The notes: generated by a model from the sequence alone, not told the origin. 64,000 nt of DNA from Methylibium sp035476815 (GCA_035476815.1 DATILD010000094.1:1-64000), one strand, 5' to 3'; counted from the stretch's first letter, positions 37,671 through 46,776 are shown. Program-made: numbers and translations.

Positions 37671-38039
37671 TTTCCATACGATACCCAAACGGACGGTCGT
37701 CCCATCGTTCGGCGCTGCAGCCGCTCCACCGCCAGACCGCTCCTCCCGAAGCGCACTCGGCGAACCGCCCTTTCGCGGCCGATCGTGGCTTGACCGATCC
37801 AGACAGTGACCCAGGGTTCGGGCCGTGCGCCGGGCTGGTCGAGTCGTCGTGTGGCCTTGCAGCATCCCGATCCGATGGGCGCATCGATCGTCTCCGTCTC
37901 ACGCTCGGCTCGCGCACGGCAGCAACGTCTCGCCGAGGGGACAAGGCCGAAGCGGGACAAGAACTTGCAGCACGTGGTAAGACATCGGATCCGCCCAGGC
38001 TCGGCCCATGGCGCCCGCTCCCGCCCCGACGGGGCGCCG

Positions 38040-39923
38040 TCAGATCTGCACCCGCGTCCCGAGCTCGATCACGCAGTTGTTCGGCAGGCGGAAGAACTCG
38101 GCCACCCCGCCGGCGTTGCGCGACATCGCGGCGAACAGCGCCTCGCGCCAGTGCGCCATGCCGGCGCCCGGCGTGGGCACCACCGTCTCGCGGCTGAGGA
38201 ACCAGGAGGTCTCGAAGGCGTTGATCGCCAGGCCCTGTGCACGGCAGAGCTCGAGCGCCTGCGGCAGGTCGGGACTGTTCTTGAAGCCGTAGTGCACGGT
38301 CACCTGCCAGAAGTCCGGCGCGAGCGGCACGACCTGCACCCGCTCCTCGAAGGGGATCCACGGCACGTCGTGGAACTGCACCGTGAGGATCAGGTTGCGC
38401 TCGTGCAGCACACGGTTGTGCTTCAGGTTGTGCAGCAGCGCCTGCGGCACGGTCTGCGGATCGGCGACCGCGTACACCGCGGTGCGCGGCGCGCGCGGCA
38501 GGCCGGCCTCCTGCGCAAGCCCGGCGATGAAGGGGCCGAGCGGCGGGTCGTCGCGCCGCAGGCTCTGCATCAGCAACTCGCGCCCGCGCCGCCAGGTCGC
38601 CATGCCGACGAACAGCGCCGCGCCCAGCACCAGCGGGAACCAGCCGCCCTGCCAGAACTTCAGCGAGCAGGCGACGACGAGGATCGCGTCGAGCGTCAGG
38701 AACAGCCCGGTCGCGGCCAGCGCCAGCGGCAGCGGATAGCCCCAGGCATGGCGCACCACGAAGAAGGTCAGCAGCGTGGTCACGAACATCGTCACCGTGA
38801 CGGCGATGCCGTAGGCCGCGGCCAGCGCCGAGGAGCTGCCGAAGCCCACCGTCGCCAGCAGCACGGCCGCGAGCAAGGCCCAGTTCACCGCCGGCAGGTA
38901 GATCTGCCCGGCCTCGCGCGCCGAGGTGTGCAGCACCCGCAACCGCGGCAGCAGCCCGAGCTGGATGGCCTGGCGCGTCATCGAGTAGGCCCCGGTGATC
39001 ACCGCCTGCGACGCGATCACCGTCGCGGCCGTGGCCAGCACCACCATGGGGATCAGCCCCTCGGCCGGCACCATGCGGTAGAACGGGTTCTCGAGCGCCG
39101 TCGGGTCACGCATCAGCAACGCGCCCTGCCCCATGTAGTTGAGCGCCAGCGAGGGCAGCACGAGCAGCATCCAGGCGAGCTGGATCGGCCGCTTGCCGAA
39201 GTGCCCCAGGTCCGCGTACAGCGCCTCCGCGCCGGTGAGCGCCAGCACGATCGCGCCGACCACGACGAACAGGTGCCAGCCCTGGGCCTGCAGGAAGGCC
39301 AGTCCGTGCAGCGGGTTCAGGGCCGCGAGGATGGCCGGCTGCAGCGCGATCTGCTGGGCGCCGGTGGCGCCGAGCACCAGGAACCACAGCACGATGACCG
39401 GCCCGAATAGGCGCCCGACCGCGCCGGTGCCGTGGCGTTGCACGACGAACAGCCCGACCAGCACGCCGACGGAGATCCACAGCACGTAGGGCTTGAGCGC
39501 CGGCGTCACGACCTCCAGCCCTTCGACCGCGCTGAGCACCGAGATCGCCGGCGTGATCACGCTGTCGCCGTAGAACAGCGCCGCGCCGCACAGCCCGGCG
39601 AGCAGCAGCGCGACGCGCCGCCGCGGCGTGCCGCCGGCGGCCTGCACCGCCAGCGCGGTCAGCGCCATGATCCCGCCCTCGCCGCGGTTGTGGGCGCGCA
39701 GGATCAGCAACACGTACTTGAGCGTGACCACCATCATCAGCGCCCACAGGATCACCGACACCGCGCCGGTCAGGTGGGCCGCGTCGAGCGGCACGCCGTT
39801 GGCCGGGTTGAAGACCTCCTTCATCGTGTACAGCGGGCTGGTGCCGATGTCGCCATAGACGACGCCGACGGCGCCCAGCGTCAGCGTGGCGAGGCCCTGG
39901 CGGGCGCTGGCTTCGGTGTTCAT
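38040..39923 (-). CDS. kup: Low-affinity potassium transporter Kup
   Basis: 627 aa, about 12 membrane segments followed by a cytoplasmic tail. The family start GAVGVVYGDIGTSPLYTMKE near residue 17 and GEGGIMALTALA near residue 81 are clear, and the tail ends GNCVIELGTRVQI-like. Kup is a proton-coupled K+ importer. It lies 66 bp downstream of a KdpDE-like regulator pair on the same strand, so these genes may be one unit, while the kdpFABC ATPase genes are not nearby. Confidence 0.95.
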   Translation of the reverse strand: MNTEASARQGLATLTLGAVGVVYGDIGTSPLYTMKEVFNPANGVPLDAAHLTGAVSVILWALMMVVTLKYVLLILRAHNRGEGGIMALTALAVQAAGGTPRRRVALLLAGLCGAALFYGDSVITPAISVLSAVEGLEVVTPALKPYVLWISVGVLVGLFVVQRHGTGAVGRLFGPVIVLWFLVLGATGAQQIALQPAILAALNPLHGLAFLQAQGWHLFVVVGAIVLALTGAEALYADLGHFGKRPIQLAWMLLVLPSLALNYMGQGALLMRDPTALENPFYRMVPAEGLIPMVVLATAATVIASQAVITGAYSMTRQAIQLGLLPRLRVLHTSAREAGQIYLPAVNWALLAAVLLATVGFGSSSALAAAYGIAVTVTMFVTTLLTFFVVRHAWGYPLPLALAATGLFLTLDAILVVACSLKFWQGGWFPLVLGAALFVGMATWRRGRELLMQSLRRDDPPLGPFIAGLAQEAGLPRAPRTAVYAVADPQTVPQALLHNLKHNRVLHERNLILTVQFHDVPWIPFEERVQVVPLAPDFWQVTVHYGFKNSPDLPQALELCRAQGLAINAFETSWFLSRETVVPTPGAGMAHWREALFAAMSRNAGGVAEFFRLPNNCVIELGTRVQI

Positions 39924-39989
39924 CGCGGTGCGGGGAAAGACGGGATGCGCGTTTGTCGCCGCGCCCGCGTCAGGAACGCATAAGGGGCC

Positions 39990-40676
39990 TCAGTCGACCG
40001 CGATGCGGTAGCCGACGCCGGTGTCGGTGAGCAGGTGGCGGGGCTCGGCCGGGTCGCGCTCGATCTTGGCGCGCAGCTGGCCCATGTAGAGGCGCAGGTA
40101 GTGCGTGTGTTCGGTGAACTCGCTCCCCCACACGTCCTGCAGCAGCTGGCGGTGCGTGACCACGCGGCCGGCGCTGCGCACCAGCCGGGCGAGCAGCGCG
40201 TACTCGGTCGGCGTCAGGTGCAGCGGCCGGCCGTCGCGCAGCACGCTGCGGGTCGCCAGGTCGACCCGCAGGTCGTCGCGTTCGTGCACCGTGACGGCCG
40301 GCGCGAGCGCGGTGCCGCGGTGGCGCAGCGCGACCCGCAGCCGCGCCAGCAGCTCGGGCACGCCGAAGGGCTTGACCAGGTAGTCGTCGGCGCCCTCGTC
40401 GAGCAACCGAATCTTCTGCGCCTCCTGGTGGCGCGCCGAGACGATCAGGATCGGCATCGCGCTGTCGCGCCGCAGCTCGCGCACCAGATCGGCGCCGTCG
40501 CCGTCGGGCAGGCCGAGGTCGAGCAGCAGCGCGTCGGGCGGCGCATGGCGCAGCAGCGCCCGGGCCTCGGCGAGGCTGACGGCCGTCTGCACCTCGAAGC
40601 CCTCGACCGCCAGCGTGGCCTGCATCAGCCGGCGCAGCTCGGCGTCGTCCTCGACCAGCAGGAGGCGCAGGCTCAT
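39990..40676 (-). CDS. kdpE: KdpE-like OmpR-family response regulator
   Basis: 228 aa. Receiver domain with acidic pocket E10/D11, phospho-acceptor D53 in LLDLGLPDGDG and K102 in DYLVKPFG, followed by a winged-helix DNA-binding domain (about 130-225) with LTPTEYALLARLV and GVGYRI. The ATG overlaps the stop of the kinase gene. It matches KdpE closely. The likely target here is the adjacent kup gene and/or a distant kdp operon. Confidence 0.9.
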   Translation of the reverse strand: MSLRLLLVEDDAELRRLMQATLAVEGFEVQTAVSLAEARALLRHAPPDALLLDLGLPDGDGADLVRELRRDSAMPILIVSARHQEAQKIRLLDEGADDYLVKPFGVPELLARLRVALRHRGTALAPAVTVHERDDLRVDLATRSVLRDGRPLHLTPTEYALLARLVRSAGRVVTHRQLLQDVWGSEFTEHTHYLRLYMGQLRAKIERDPAEPRHLLTDTGVGYRIAVD

Positions 40677-42160
40677 GCCGCGGCTCCCGCCGGCTGTGCC
40701 TCGGTCGGCAGCGCCAGGCAGGCGCTGCTGCCCCCGCCGCTGCGCCGTCGCAGGACCAGGCGGCCGCCATGCGCCTGGGCGATCGCCCGGCACACCGCAA
40801 GGCCGAGGCCGGCGCCATGCGGGCCGCTGGCGTCGCCGCGGGCGTAGGGCTGGCCGGCGGCGTCGCCGTCGTCGGCGAGGCCGGGGCCGCGGTCCTTCAC
40901 GCACAGCCACAGCTCGCCGGCCTCGCAGCGCACCGCGACGTCCACCGGGCCGTCGCTGTAGCGCAGCGCGTTGTCGAGCAGGTTGCCGAGCAGCTGGGCC
41001 AGCAGCACCGCATCGCCCTTGACCAGCGGCAGCGCGGCCGGCACCTGGGCCCCGATGCGACGGGCCGGGTCGCGCCGCCGCACGCGGGCCAGCACCGTGC
41101 CGACGATCTCCTCGACCGACTCCCAGTCGCGCCGCAACTCGATGCCGGTCCCGGCCAGGCGCACCAGCTGCAAGGTGTTCTCGGTCAGCGTGCTCAGGTA
41201 GCCGGCCTCGCCGACGATGCTGCCGAGCAGACGCTCGCGTTCGCCGGCCGGCAGCCGCTCGCCCTGGGTCTGCAGCGCGGTGGCGGAGCCGACGATCGCC
41301 GCCAACGGCGTGCGCAGGTCGTGCGAGACCGCCGCCAGGAAGCTGCCCTGCAGCTGCTCGCGCTGCAGCGCCGCCTGCGCGGCCCGCACCGAGGCGGCGA
41401 GCCGCAGCCGCCACACGGCCTGGGCCAGCAGAGCGCACAACGCCGCGGCATGCTCGCGCCCCTCGGTGTCGGCGGCGCGCACCTGCCGCACGCAGGCCGC
41501 GCCGACGACCCGGCCGCGGTCGCCGAGCGGCAGGAACCAGGCGTCCAGGCCCGGCCAGCGGCCGGTGCCGGGGCCGAGCACCGCCGCCTCCTTGATCGCG
41601 CAGCGCAGCCCATCGCGCTCGTGATCGGTCAGCGCCGGGTCGTCGCCGCGCAGCGCACCGTCGGCGCCGGCCAGCAGCAGGGTACAGGGCCCGGCGAAGG
41701 CCGCCTGCAGCGCGCTCGCGCCGATGGCGCGGACGACCGACTCGTCGCCGGCCTCGGCCAGCTCGCCCGCCAACGCCTGCAGCTGCCGCGCCCGCGCCTC
41801 GCTGCGACGCGCCTGCGCGGTCTCGCGGCGCACCGAGTCCGCCAGATGGCTGGTCAGCAGCGCCACGGTCAGCATCACGCCGAGCGCGATCAGGTGCTCG
41901 TGGTGCTCGACCGACAGCGTCCAGCGCGGCGGGATGAAGAAGAAGTTCAGCGCCACCACCGCACCGACCGCGCAGACGACGGATTCGATCCATCGGTAGC
42001 GGTAGGCCGCGAGCACCACCGCGAGCAGGTAGACCATCGCGTGACTGGCCAGCGACACGCCCGCATCGAAGGCCGCCGCCGTCAGCGTGGCGGCGGCCAG
42101 CAGCGCGGCCACGCCGGCCCAGCGGCGCAGCGCGGCCCGAGGGGTGTCGGCATCGTCCAT
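40673..42160 (-). CDS. KdpD-type sensor histidine kinase lacking the N-terminal sensor
   Basis: 495 aa against about 890 for full KdpD. It begins directly with the DUF4118 four-helix membrane domain (about 14-105), then a GAF-like region (about 135-255), and the kinase core: H280 in AAVSHDLRTP, LLDNALRYS (N box), KDRGPGL and GAGLGLAV (G boxes). The cytoplasmic KdpD domain with its Walker motifs and the universal-stress-like domain are absent, and no such sequence lies upstream, so this is a stable short form and not a visible frameshift. It is coupled to kdpE by ATGA. Confidence 0.88.
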   Translation of the reverse strand: MDDADTPRAALRRWAGVAALLAAATLTAAAFDAGVSLASHAMVYLLAVVLAAYRYRWIESVVCAVGAVVALNFFFIPPRWTLSVEHHEHLIALGVMLTVALLTSHLADSVRRETAQARRSEARARQLQALAGELAEAGDESVVRAIGASALQAAFAGPCTLLLAGADGALRGDDPALTDHERDGLRCAIKEAAVLGPGTGRWPGLDAWFLPLGDRGRVVGAACVRQVRAADTEGREHAAALCALLAQAVWRLRLAASVRAAQAALQREQLQGSFLAAVSHDLRTPLAAIVGSATALQTQGERLPAGERERLLGSIVGEAGYLSTLTENTLQLVRLAGTGIELRRDWESVEEIVGTVLARVRRRDPARRIGAQVPAALPLVKGDAVLLAQLLGNLLDNALRYSDGPVDVAVRCEAGELWLCVKDRGPGLADDGDAAGQPYARGDASGPHGAGLGLAVCRAIAQAHGGRLVLRRRSGGGSSACLALPTEAQPAGAAA

Positions 42161-42214
42161 GCCCGACGGTAGCAGCGGGCGCGTCAGGATTGCATCAGGG
42201 CCGGTCGGGCCGCC

Positions 42215-42244
42215 CGCTGCTCGTGCCGCAGCGCTTCGATCGGC
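42215..42244. repeat. 30-bp direct repeat, left copy, flanking the PEP-CTERM gene
   Basis: Differs at 2 of 30 positions from the right copy at 43105-43134; the first 20 bases are identical. Together they bracket the PEP-CTERM gene and its terminator. Read on the minus strand, this copy could encode PPIEALRHE, resembling the end of MacB-type permeases. Confidence 0.65.
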
Positions 42245-42260
42245 GGCTTGGCAGCGAGCA

Positions 42261-42289
42261 AAGAAAAAGGGACTCCCGATGAGTCCCTT
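42261..42289 (-). terminator. Rho-independent terminator of the PEP-CTERM gene
   Basis: On the minus strand a perfect 9-bp stem (42281-42289 with 42267-42275, 5-base loop) is followed by ttttctt, and it begins 20 bp after the stop codon. This is the clearest intrinsic terminator in the window. Confidence 0.85.
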
Positions 42290-42308
42290 GCTCCGGTGCC
42301 GGGGGGGC

Positions 42309-42956
42309 TCAGCGCGAGCTGCCTTGCACCGCGCGGTTGCGCCGCGTCAGCCAGCCGACCAGGCCGAGGCCGGCGAGCATCAGCGCGTAGGTGCTGGGCT
42401 CGGGAATCGGCGGCGTCGTGCCCGGCAGGTCGTCGTTGCGGCCGTCGGTGATGCCGTCGTAGTTGTAGGTCAGGCCGCTGACGGCGCCGAAGCCACCGGT
42501 CGACGAGAAGGTCAGGTAGGCGATCGCCGACGCGCCGCCGTTCAGCGTGAACGAGCCGACGCCGCTGCTGGCCGCGAAGCTGTCGAGCAGGCTGCCGTCG
42601 CCGGCGAAGGCGTTGTAGCTCGTGTCGAGGATCGCGAGGTAGTCGATCGACACGAAGTCGGTCGTGTCGGTGAAGTCGATGCGGCCGCTCTGCGGCGTGC
42701 CGATCCCGGCCACCGTGCCGTTGGCGATGCCGATGCCGTCGAAGGTGTCGCGACTGTCGACGTACAGGTAGGCGTTGCTGATGACGATGCCATAGTTCGT
42801 GTTGAAGAACGCGTTCGCCGCCGCGTCGACCGTGAACTGCGAGCCCGGGAAGGCGTAGTCCGAGAAGGTCGGCGTGAAGGTCGCCGCATGCGCCGCGCCG
42901 GCGATCGTGGCGGTGGCGACGGCGGCCGACAGGCGGCCGAGTAGGCTCTTGTTCAT
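42309..42956 (-). CDS. PEP-CTERM sorting-domain extracellular protein
   Basis: 215 aa. Signal peptide (about 1-24, ending AHAA), a low-cysteine, Gly/Ser/Thr/Asp-rich central part, and a C-terminal PEP-CTERM anchor: PIPEPSTYALMLAGLG, a hydrophobic helix and a basic end (WLTRRNRA). The exosortase/EpsH system recognises the PEP motif and processes these proteins for export to the cell surface, usually together with exopolysaccharide genes. No exosortase gene is in the window. aggagat precedes the ATG. The central part matches no family I recognise. Confidence 0.9.
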   Translation of the reverse strand: MNKSLLGRLSAAVATATIAGAAHAATFTPTFSDYAFPGSQFTVDAAANAFFNTNYGIVISNAYLYVDSRDTFDGIGIANGTVAGIGTPQSGRIDFTDTTDFVSIDYLAILDTSYNAFAGDGSLLDSFAASSGVGSFTLNGGASAIAYLTFSSTGGFGAVSGLTYNYDGITDGRNDDLPGTTPPIPEPSTYALMLAGLGLVGWLTRRNRAVQGSSR

Positions 42957-43104
42957 TCGAAATCTCCTCCAGAGCGGGCGGTCATGAGGGGCAGCCGCCA
43001 AGGCCCGCGGGAGAGCCTGCGCCCGACCCACGGGAGGAATCTAACGACCGCTCGGCGCGCGCGCACCCCGCGCCCACGGGGGACCCCCTCGCCCCGGGGA
43101 CTGG

Positions 43105-43134
43105 CGCTGCTCGTGCCGCAGCGCCTCGCTCGGC
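43105..43134. repeat. 30-bp direct repeat, right copy, flanking the PEP-CTERM gene
   Basis: Near-identical to 42215-42244 (28 of 30). The 30 bases beginning at 43111 also match 27 of 30 bases at the 3' end of the MacB-type permease gene (47401-47430). On the minus strand it could encode LLPSEALRHEQR, an echo of the permease ending LLPIEALRHE. The remainder of 42957-43284 contains no gene. Confidence 0.6.
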
Positions 43135-43206
43135 AGCAAGGTTCCGGTGTCCCACCGGCGGTCGCCACCGCGTGATCGAAGCCGGGGCTGTCGGCGGGCG
43201 ACCTCG

Positions 43207-43270
43207 CAAGGAAACGCCGGGCCGCCCCAAGTTTCCTTGACCCCCGCGGGGGGCGGGCTGGGCGCAGCCC
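43207..43270. repeat. Intergenic hairpin cluster downstream of the pilus operon
   Basis: A perfect 9-bp stem caaggaaac (43207-43215) with gtttccttg (43231-43239) is followed by cccccgcggggg and by gggctg (43255-43260) with cagccc (43265-43270). It lies 15 bp after the last gene of the pilus operon and may terminate it, although no T-tract follows. Confidence 0.5.
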
Positions 43271-43284
43271 GGCCCTGGGGGCGC

Positions 43285-43761
43285 TCAGTAGCTCACCGTG
43301 ACCGTCAGCGTGTCGCCGTAGCTTCCTGCACGGGTGCCGGCCTGAAGGGCCGGGATGCGGCCGTAGATCGGGTGCGCGGCCGAGGCCGGCAGCAACAGGC
43401 TGAGCAGCAAGCCGCCGGCCAGCGGGCTGCTGCCGCCGCTGCCGTCGCCCCACACGGCGCTGCGCGGCGCGTCGCGGTAGAGCTGGTAGCCAAGCGCGTT
43501 GGCGCCGGCACTCATCGAGCGTGCCGCCACCGAGCCCGAGCCGCCGGCCGACAGCGCGATGCTGTAGCCCAGCACGAGCGCGATCGGGTTCGCCGCGCAA
43601 CTGACGGTGACGAGGCCGGTCGCATCGGTCGGCACCGATGCGAGCGGGTTGTAGCTGCCGAACGCCACGCCGCTCGCCGTCACGGTACAGGCCTGCGCGA
43701 ACGCCGACGCCGCGCCCAGCAGACCGCAGGCCGGCAGCACGATCGCACGCAGCCTGCGCAT
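43285..43761 (-). CDS. Spore coat U (SCPU) domain protein, probable pilus tip subunit
   Basis: 158 aa with a signal peptide (about 1-22) and one SCPU domain: ACTVTASGVAFGSYNPL at the mature start and SYGDTLTVTVSY at the C-terminus, the pattern of archaic (Csu-type) pilins. It is the last gene of the operon, starting inside the usher stop (TGATG). In Csu systems the last gene encodes the tip adhesin, normally about twice as long with two domains; here it is single-domain, so the tip is minimal or the protein has another role. Confidence 0.85.
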   Translation of the reverse strand: MRRLRAIVLPACGLLGAASAFAQACTVTASGVAFGSYNPLASVPTDATGLVTVSCAANPIALVLGYSIALSAGGSGSVAARSMSAGANALGYQLYRDAPRSAVWGDGSGGSSPLAGGLLLSLLLPASAAHPIYGRIPALQAGTRAGSYGDTLTVTVSY

Positions 43762-46091
43762 CAGCCGCACCTCAAGGGCCCGACCCGACCGGCCCGCGCC
43801 GCGTCGAGTCCGAACCTCAGCGTGCACAGGGAACGCCCGCGCCAGCTCACCTCGACCTCGTTGTCCTGGGCCGCGAGTCCGCGCAGCCAGGCCTGGCCAT
43901 CGTGGCCGATGGTCGCGACCGCGCCGCCGCGCAGCCGCGCCCGCGCGCCGATCGGCAGCGGCCGGCCTTGCGCATCGTGCAGCTCGAGCAGCGCCGCCTG
44001 CGGCCGCGCCACGGCGAAGCGCAGCCGCGCACCGCTGCGCTCGCGCGGCCGGAGCTCGAGCGCGGTCTGCGTCGGCTCGGCCTCGGCCGGCAGGTCGAGC
44101 GGCTCGATCGCGATCCGGTTAGGCTGCCAGGGCAGCAGGTCGGTCAGGACCAGCCGGCCGGCGGCGTCGGTGCGGCCGGCATGGCGGTTCTCGCGATAGA
44201 CGGCCACGCCCGGCATGCCAGGCACCTCGACCAGCGCGACGCTGCCGAGCACCGGCGGCGCCGCGAGCAGCGCGCCGCCGAGCGCCACCAGCGCGCCGCG
44301 CGCGCCGACGCGCAAGGCGCTGCGGCCGGCCAGCGTCTCGACGCCGGCGTCGAGACGCGCGTAGCGCCCCCAATGCTCGACCTGGGCCGACTGGCGCGTC
44401 GGCGTCTCGCCCGCGACGGCCTGCTCGCGCTGCACGCGCCAGCCCAGCTCGCCCGGCTGCATCGCCGGCCGGCCAGCCTGCAAGGCCAGCGACGCGGCAT
44501 CGCCGTCGCGCCGCCACGAGGCGCCGCCGTAGGCGCCGCCGCCCAGCGGCAGCGTGAGCTGCAACGCGACGCCGTGGCCGCCGCCGGCACCGACGTCGCG
44601 GTAGGCGCCGAGATGGGCATGCACGCGCGCGATCGGCATGAAGCTCCACGACGCCGTGGCCAGGCGGGTGTCGCGGCGCTCGCCGGGCAGCGGGCCGGGG
44701 CCGCCCCGCAGTTCGGCGTAGGCGATGCCGACACTGCCGGCCGCGCCGAGCTGCACGCCGCCGCTGGCGCGCAGGCTGCGGCGCGGCACCGCGTCGCCCT
44801 GGGCCGCGGCGACGTCGCGGAACTCGCGCCCCGAGGTCTGCCAGGCCAGCGCCGCGCTGAGTCCGCGGGTCTGGCGCTCGATCCCCGCGCCGACCTGCAG
44901 GGCGCCGCCGCGGGCCGCAGCCACATGACCCTCCAGCGCCGCCAACCCCGGCAGCACGTGCAGCACGCCGAGGCCCGCGAGCGCCGCGCCCTCGGTGGCC
45001 TCGGCATGGGCCTCGACGGTGTTGCGCGCGTCGAGCCCGGCGCGCCACGACCCGATCGCGGCCCAGGGGCCGTAGTCGGCGCTCTCGACACCGTAGTGGC
45101 GCCGCACCCGCCCGACCTGGGCCGACCAGGACGACAGCCCCGGCGCGAGCTGCCGCGCCGCCGCGTAGAAGGGCAGCGACTGCACGGTCTCGCGGCCGAG
45201 CGCGTCGCGCACCACCAGCGCCACCTCGCCCAGGCCCGAGACCACCGGCACCTGGCGGACCTCGAAGCTGCCGGGCTCGACCGGCTGCGAGAGGCGCCGC
45301 ACGCCATCGACCAGCAGGTCGACGGTCGAGGGCAGGCTGGCCTGGCCGGCGATCGCCGGCATCGGCGCGGTGACGAGGTCGGGGCGCAGCGCGAAGTCGG
45401 TCATCGCCTGGAGGCCGGCGAGGCGCGGCGGGCGGGTCCAGCTCAGCGCGCCGGCGACGAAGTCGCCCGCCCGCACGCGCCGCAGACGGGCCGGGTCCAT
45501 GTGGGTGTAGGTCGTGTCCAGCCGCACGCGCCGCGGCACCGGGCCTTCGGCCACCAGCGCGCCCTGCTCGAGCAGGCCCCAAGGTCCGAAGGTCCGCGCC
45601 TCGAACAATCCGGCGCGCGCGCTCGGCGCGCCGGCGGCGCTGCGTTGGAGCAGCAGGTCGTAGTTCAGCACCGCGCCGGGCGCCGCCGGGTCGGGCTCGC
45701 CGGCGGGGAGCGCGTCGCCGAGCACCTGGTGGCGCGCTTCGGGCGGCCGGTCGATCGCGAGCGACTGCGTGCGCGGATCGATGCGCAGGCGCACCCCTGT
45801 CAGCGCGGCGGCCGAGACGAGTTCGTCGGGGGCGGCCGGTTCGGCCGCGTCGGTCCAGCGCAGCCCGAGCTCGCGCCACTGCGACGCGCTGGCATGGGGC
45901 ACGCCGTCGCGCAGCACGAAGCGGCCGACGGCGTCACCCGGACGGCCGTCGAGCACGACGGCAAGGACCACGATGTCGTCGGAAGGCAGCGGCGCCCCGG
46001 CGGCCGCGCCGCCTGCGCCCAGCGCCAGCATCAGGGCCGCGAAACGCCTGGCCGCCCGGAACAGCTCAGGGCCGCACGACAACCGGCACAT
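43761..46091 (-). CDS. Outer-membrane usher of an archaic chaperone-usher pilus
   Basis: 776 aa. The start chosen overlaps the chaperone gene by 26 bp and gives a leader ending near AAAGAPLP. The body has the fimbrial-usher pattern: the periplasmic N-domain (about 30-150), a 24-strand barrel region with plug (DLLVDGVRRLSQPVEPGSFE near residue 260) and C-terminal immunoglobulin-like domains (GVAVYRENRHAGRTDAAGRL near residue 620). The usher exports and assembles subunits. It is shorter than Csu ushers (about 830 aa), and GC-rich codons dominate. Alternative starts at a nearby TTG cannot be excluded. Confidence 0.85.
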   Translation of the reverse strand: MCRLSCGPELFRAARRFAALMLALGAGGAAAGAPLPSDDIVVLAVVLDGRPGDAVGRFVLRDGVPHASASQWRELGLRWTDAAEPAAPDELVSAAALTGVRLRIDPRTQSLAIDRPPEARHQVLGDALPAGEPDPAAPGAVLNYDLLLQRSAAGAPSARAGLFEARTFGPWGLLEQGALVAEGPVPRRVRLDTTYTHMDPARLRRVRAGDFVAGALSWTRPPRLAGLQAMTDFALRPDLVTAPMPAIAGQASLPSTVDLLVDGVRRLSQPVEPGSFEVRQVPVVSGLGEVALVVRDALGRETVQSLPFYAAARQLAPGLSSWSAQVGRVRRHYGVESADYGPWAAIGSWRAGLDARNTVEAHAEATEGAALAGLGVLHVLPGLAALEGHVAAARGGALQVGAGIERQTRGLSAALAWQTSGREFRDVAAAQGDAVPRRSLRASGGVQLGAAGSVGIAYAELRGGPGPLPGERRDTRLATASWSFMPIARVHAHLGAYRDVGAGGGHGVALQLTLPLGGGAYGGASWRRDGDAASLALQAGRPAMQPGELGWRVQREQAVAGETPTRQSAQVEHWGRYARLDAGVETLAGRSALRVGARGALVALGGALLAAPPVLGSVALVEVPGMPGVAVYRENRHAGRTDAAGRLVLTDLLPWQPNRIAIEPLDLPAEAEPTQTALELRPRERSGARLRFAVARPQAALLELHDAQGRPLPIGARARLRGGAVATIGHDGQAWLRGLAAQDNEVEVSWRGRSLCTLRFGLDAARAGRVGPLRCG

Positions 46092-46776
46092 CGAGCGGCC
46101 CGGCATCGGTCTGGGCCGACAGCCGCAACGTGTCGCCGGGACGCAGCGGCGCCTCGGCCAGCGACCAGGCGCGCCGGGCGCCGGGCAGCACGTAGCTCGT
46201 GCCGGCTGCGGCCGGGTGCAGCGTGGCGCCGCGGGCATCGGTGAGGCTCAGCGCGCGCAGCCGCAGCCAGTCGCCGCCGGTGTTGGCGACGCTGAGCCTG
46301 CGGGTCGCGGCATCGATCGTCCACACGGCACCGGCGGGCTCGGGGCGCGCTGCTGCGCGAAACACCGGCACCGACAGCCGCAGCGCGACGCGCACCGGCT
46401 CGCCCCCGCCTTCGGCGGTCGGGATCTCGTCGATCAGCATGCGCCAGGCCCGGCCATGCGCCGGCGCGGCCGCCGGGAACCAGGCGCGCACGACCTGCTG
46501 CCCGCCCGGCTCGAGGCTGACCATCGGCGGCGAGACGATCACGTCGGGCGCGGGCTCGAGGCGGTCGCCGCCGGCGTCCTGGGTCCAGTCGTAGGGACGC
46601 AGCTGCACCATGACCGGCTCGCTGCCGCGGTTGGACACCGTCATCGCCAGCGCGCTGCGCGCGGGCGCCAGGCGGTGGATCACCGGCGACACCTCGATCG
46701 AGGCGGCGCCGGCAGCCGTCGCCCCGAGCAGGGCGAGGACGGCGGTCACGCGGCAGGCGAAAGCAGTGCACTTCAT
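46066..46776 (-). CDS. Periplasmic pilus chaperone (archaic PapD/CsuC type)
   Basis: 236 aa with a signal peptide (about 1-24). The first domain has IEVSPVIHRLAPARSALAMTVSN and the second has RLSVPVF near residue 136, the conserved strand pair of PapD-like chaperones. The chaperone folds pilin subunits by donor-strand complementation. It sits between the pilin gene (11 bp upstream) and the usher, as in csu operons. Confidence 0.88.
   Translation of the reverse strand: MKCTAFACRVTAVLALLGATAAGAASIEVSPVIHRLAPARSALAMTVSNRGSEPVMVQLRPYDWTQDAGGDRLEPAPDVIVSPPMVSLEPGGQQVVRAWFPAAAPAHGRAWRMLIDEIPTAEGGGEPVRVALRLSVPVFRAAARPEPAGAVWTIDAATRRLSVANTGGDWLRLRALSLTDARGATLHPAAAGTSYVLPGARRAWSLAEAPLRPGDTLRLSAQTDAGPLDVPVVVRP

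Noticed and set aside
37352..38197. A 281-codon plus-strand frame at the right edge of the island
   Set aside because: It runs antisense to the SnoaL-like gene and across non-coding sequence into kup, with no conserved motif.
40673..42160. KdpD as a frameshifted full-length gene
   Set aside because: No KdpD N-terminal sequence is present upstream in any frame; the next sequence is the repeat and PEP-CTERM region, so the short form is treated as intact.
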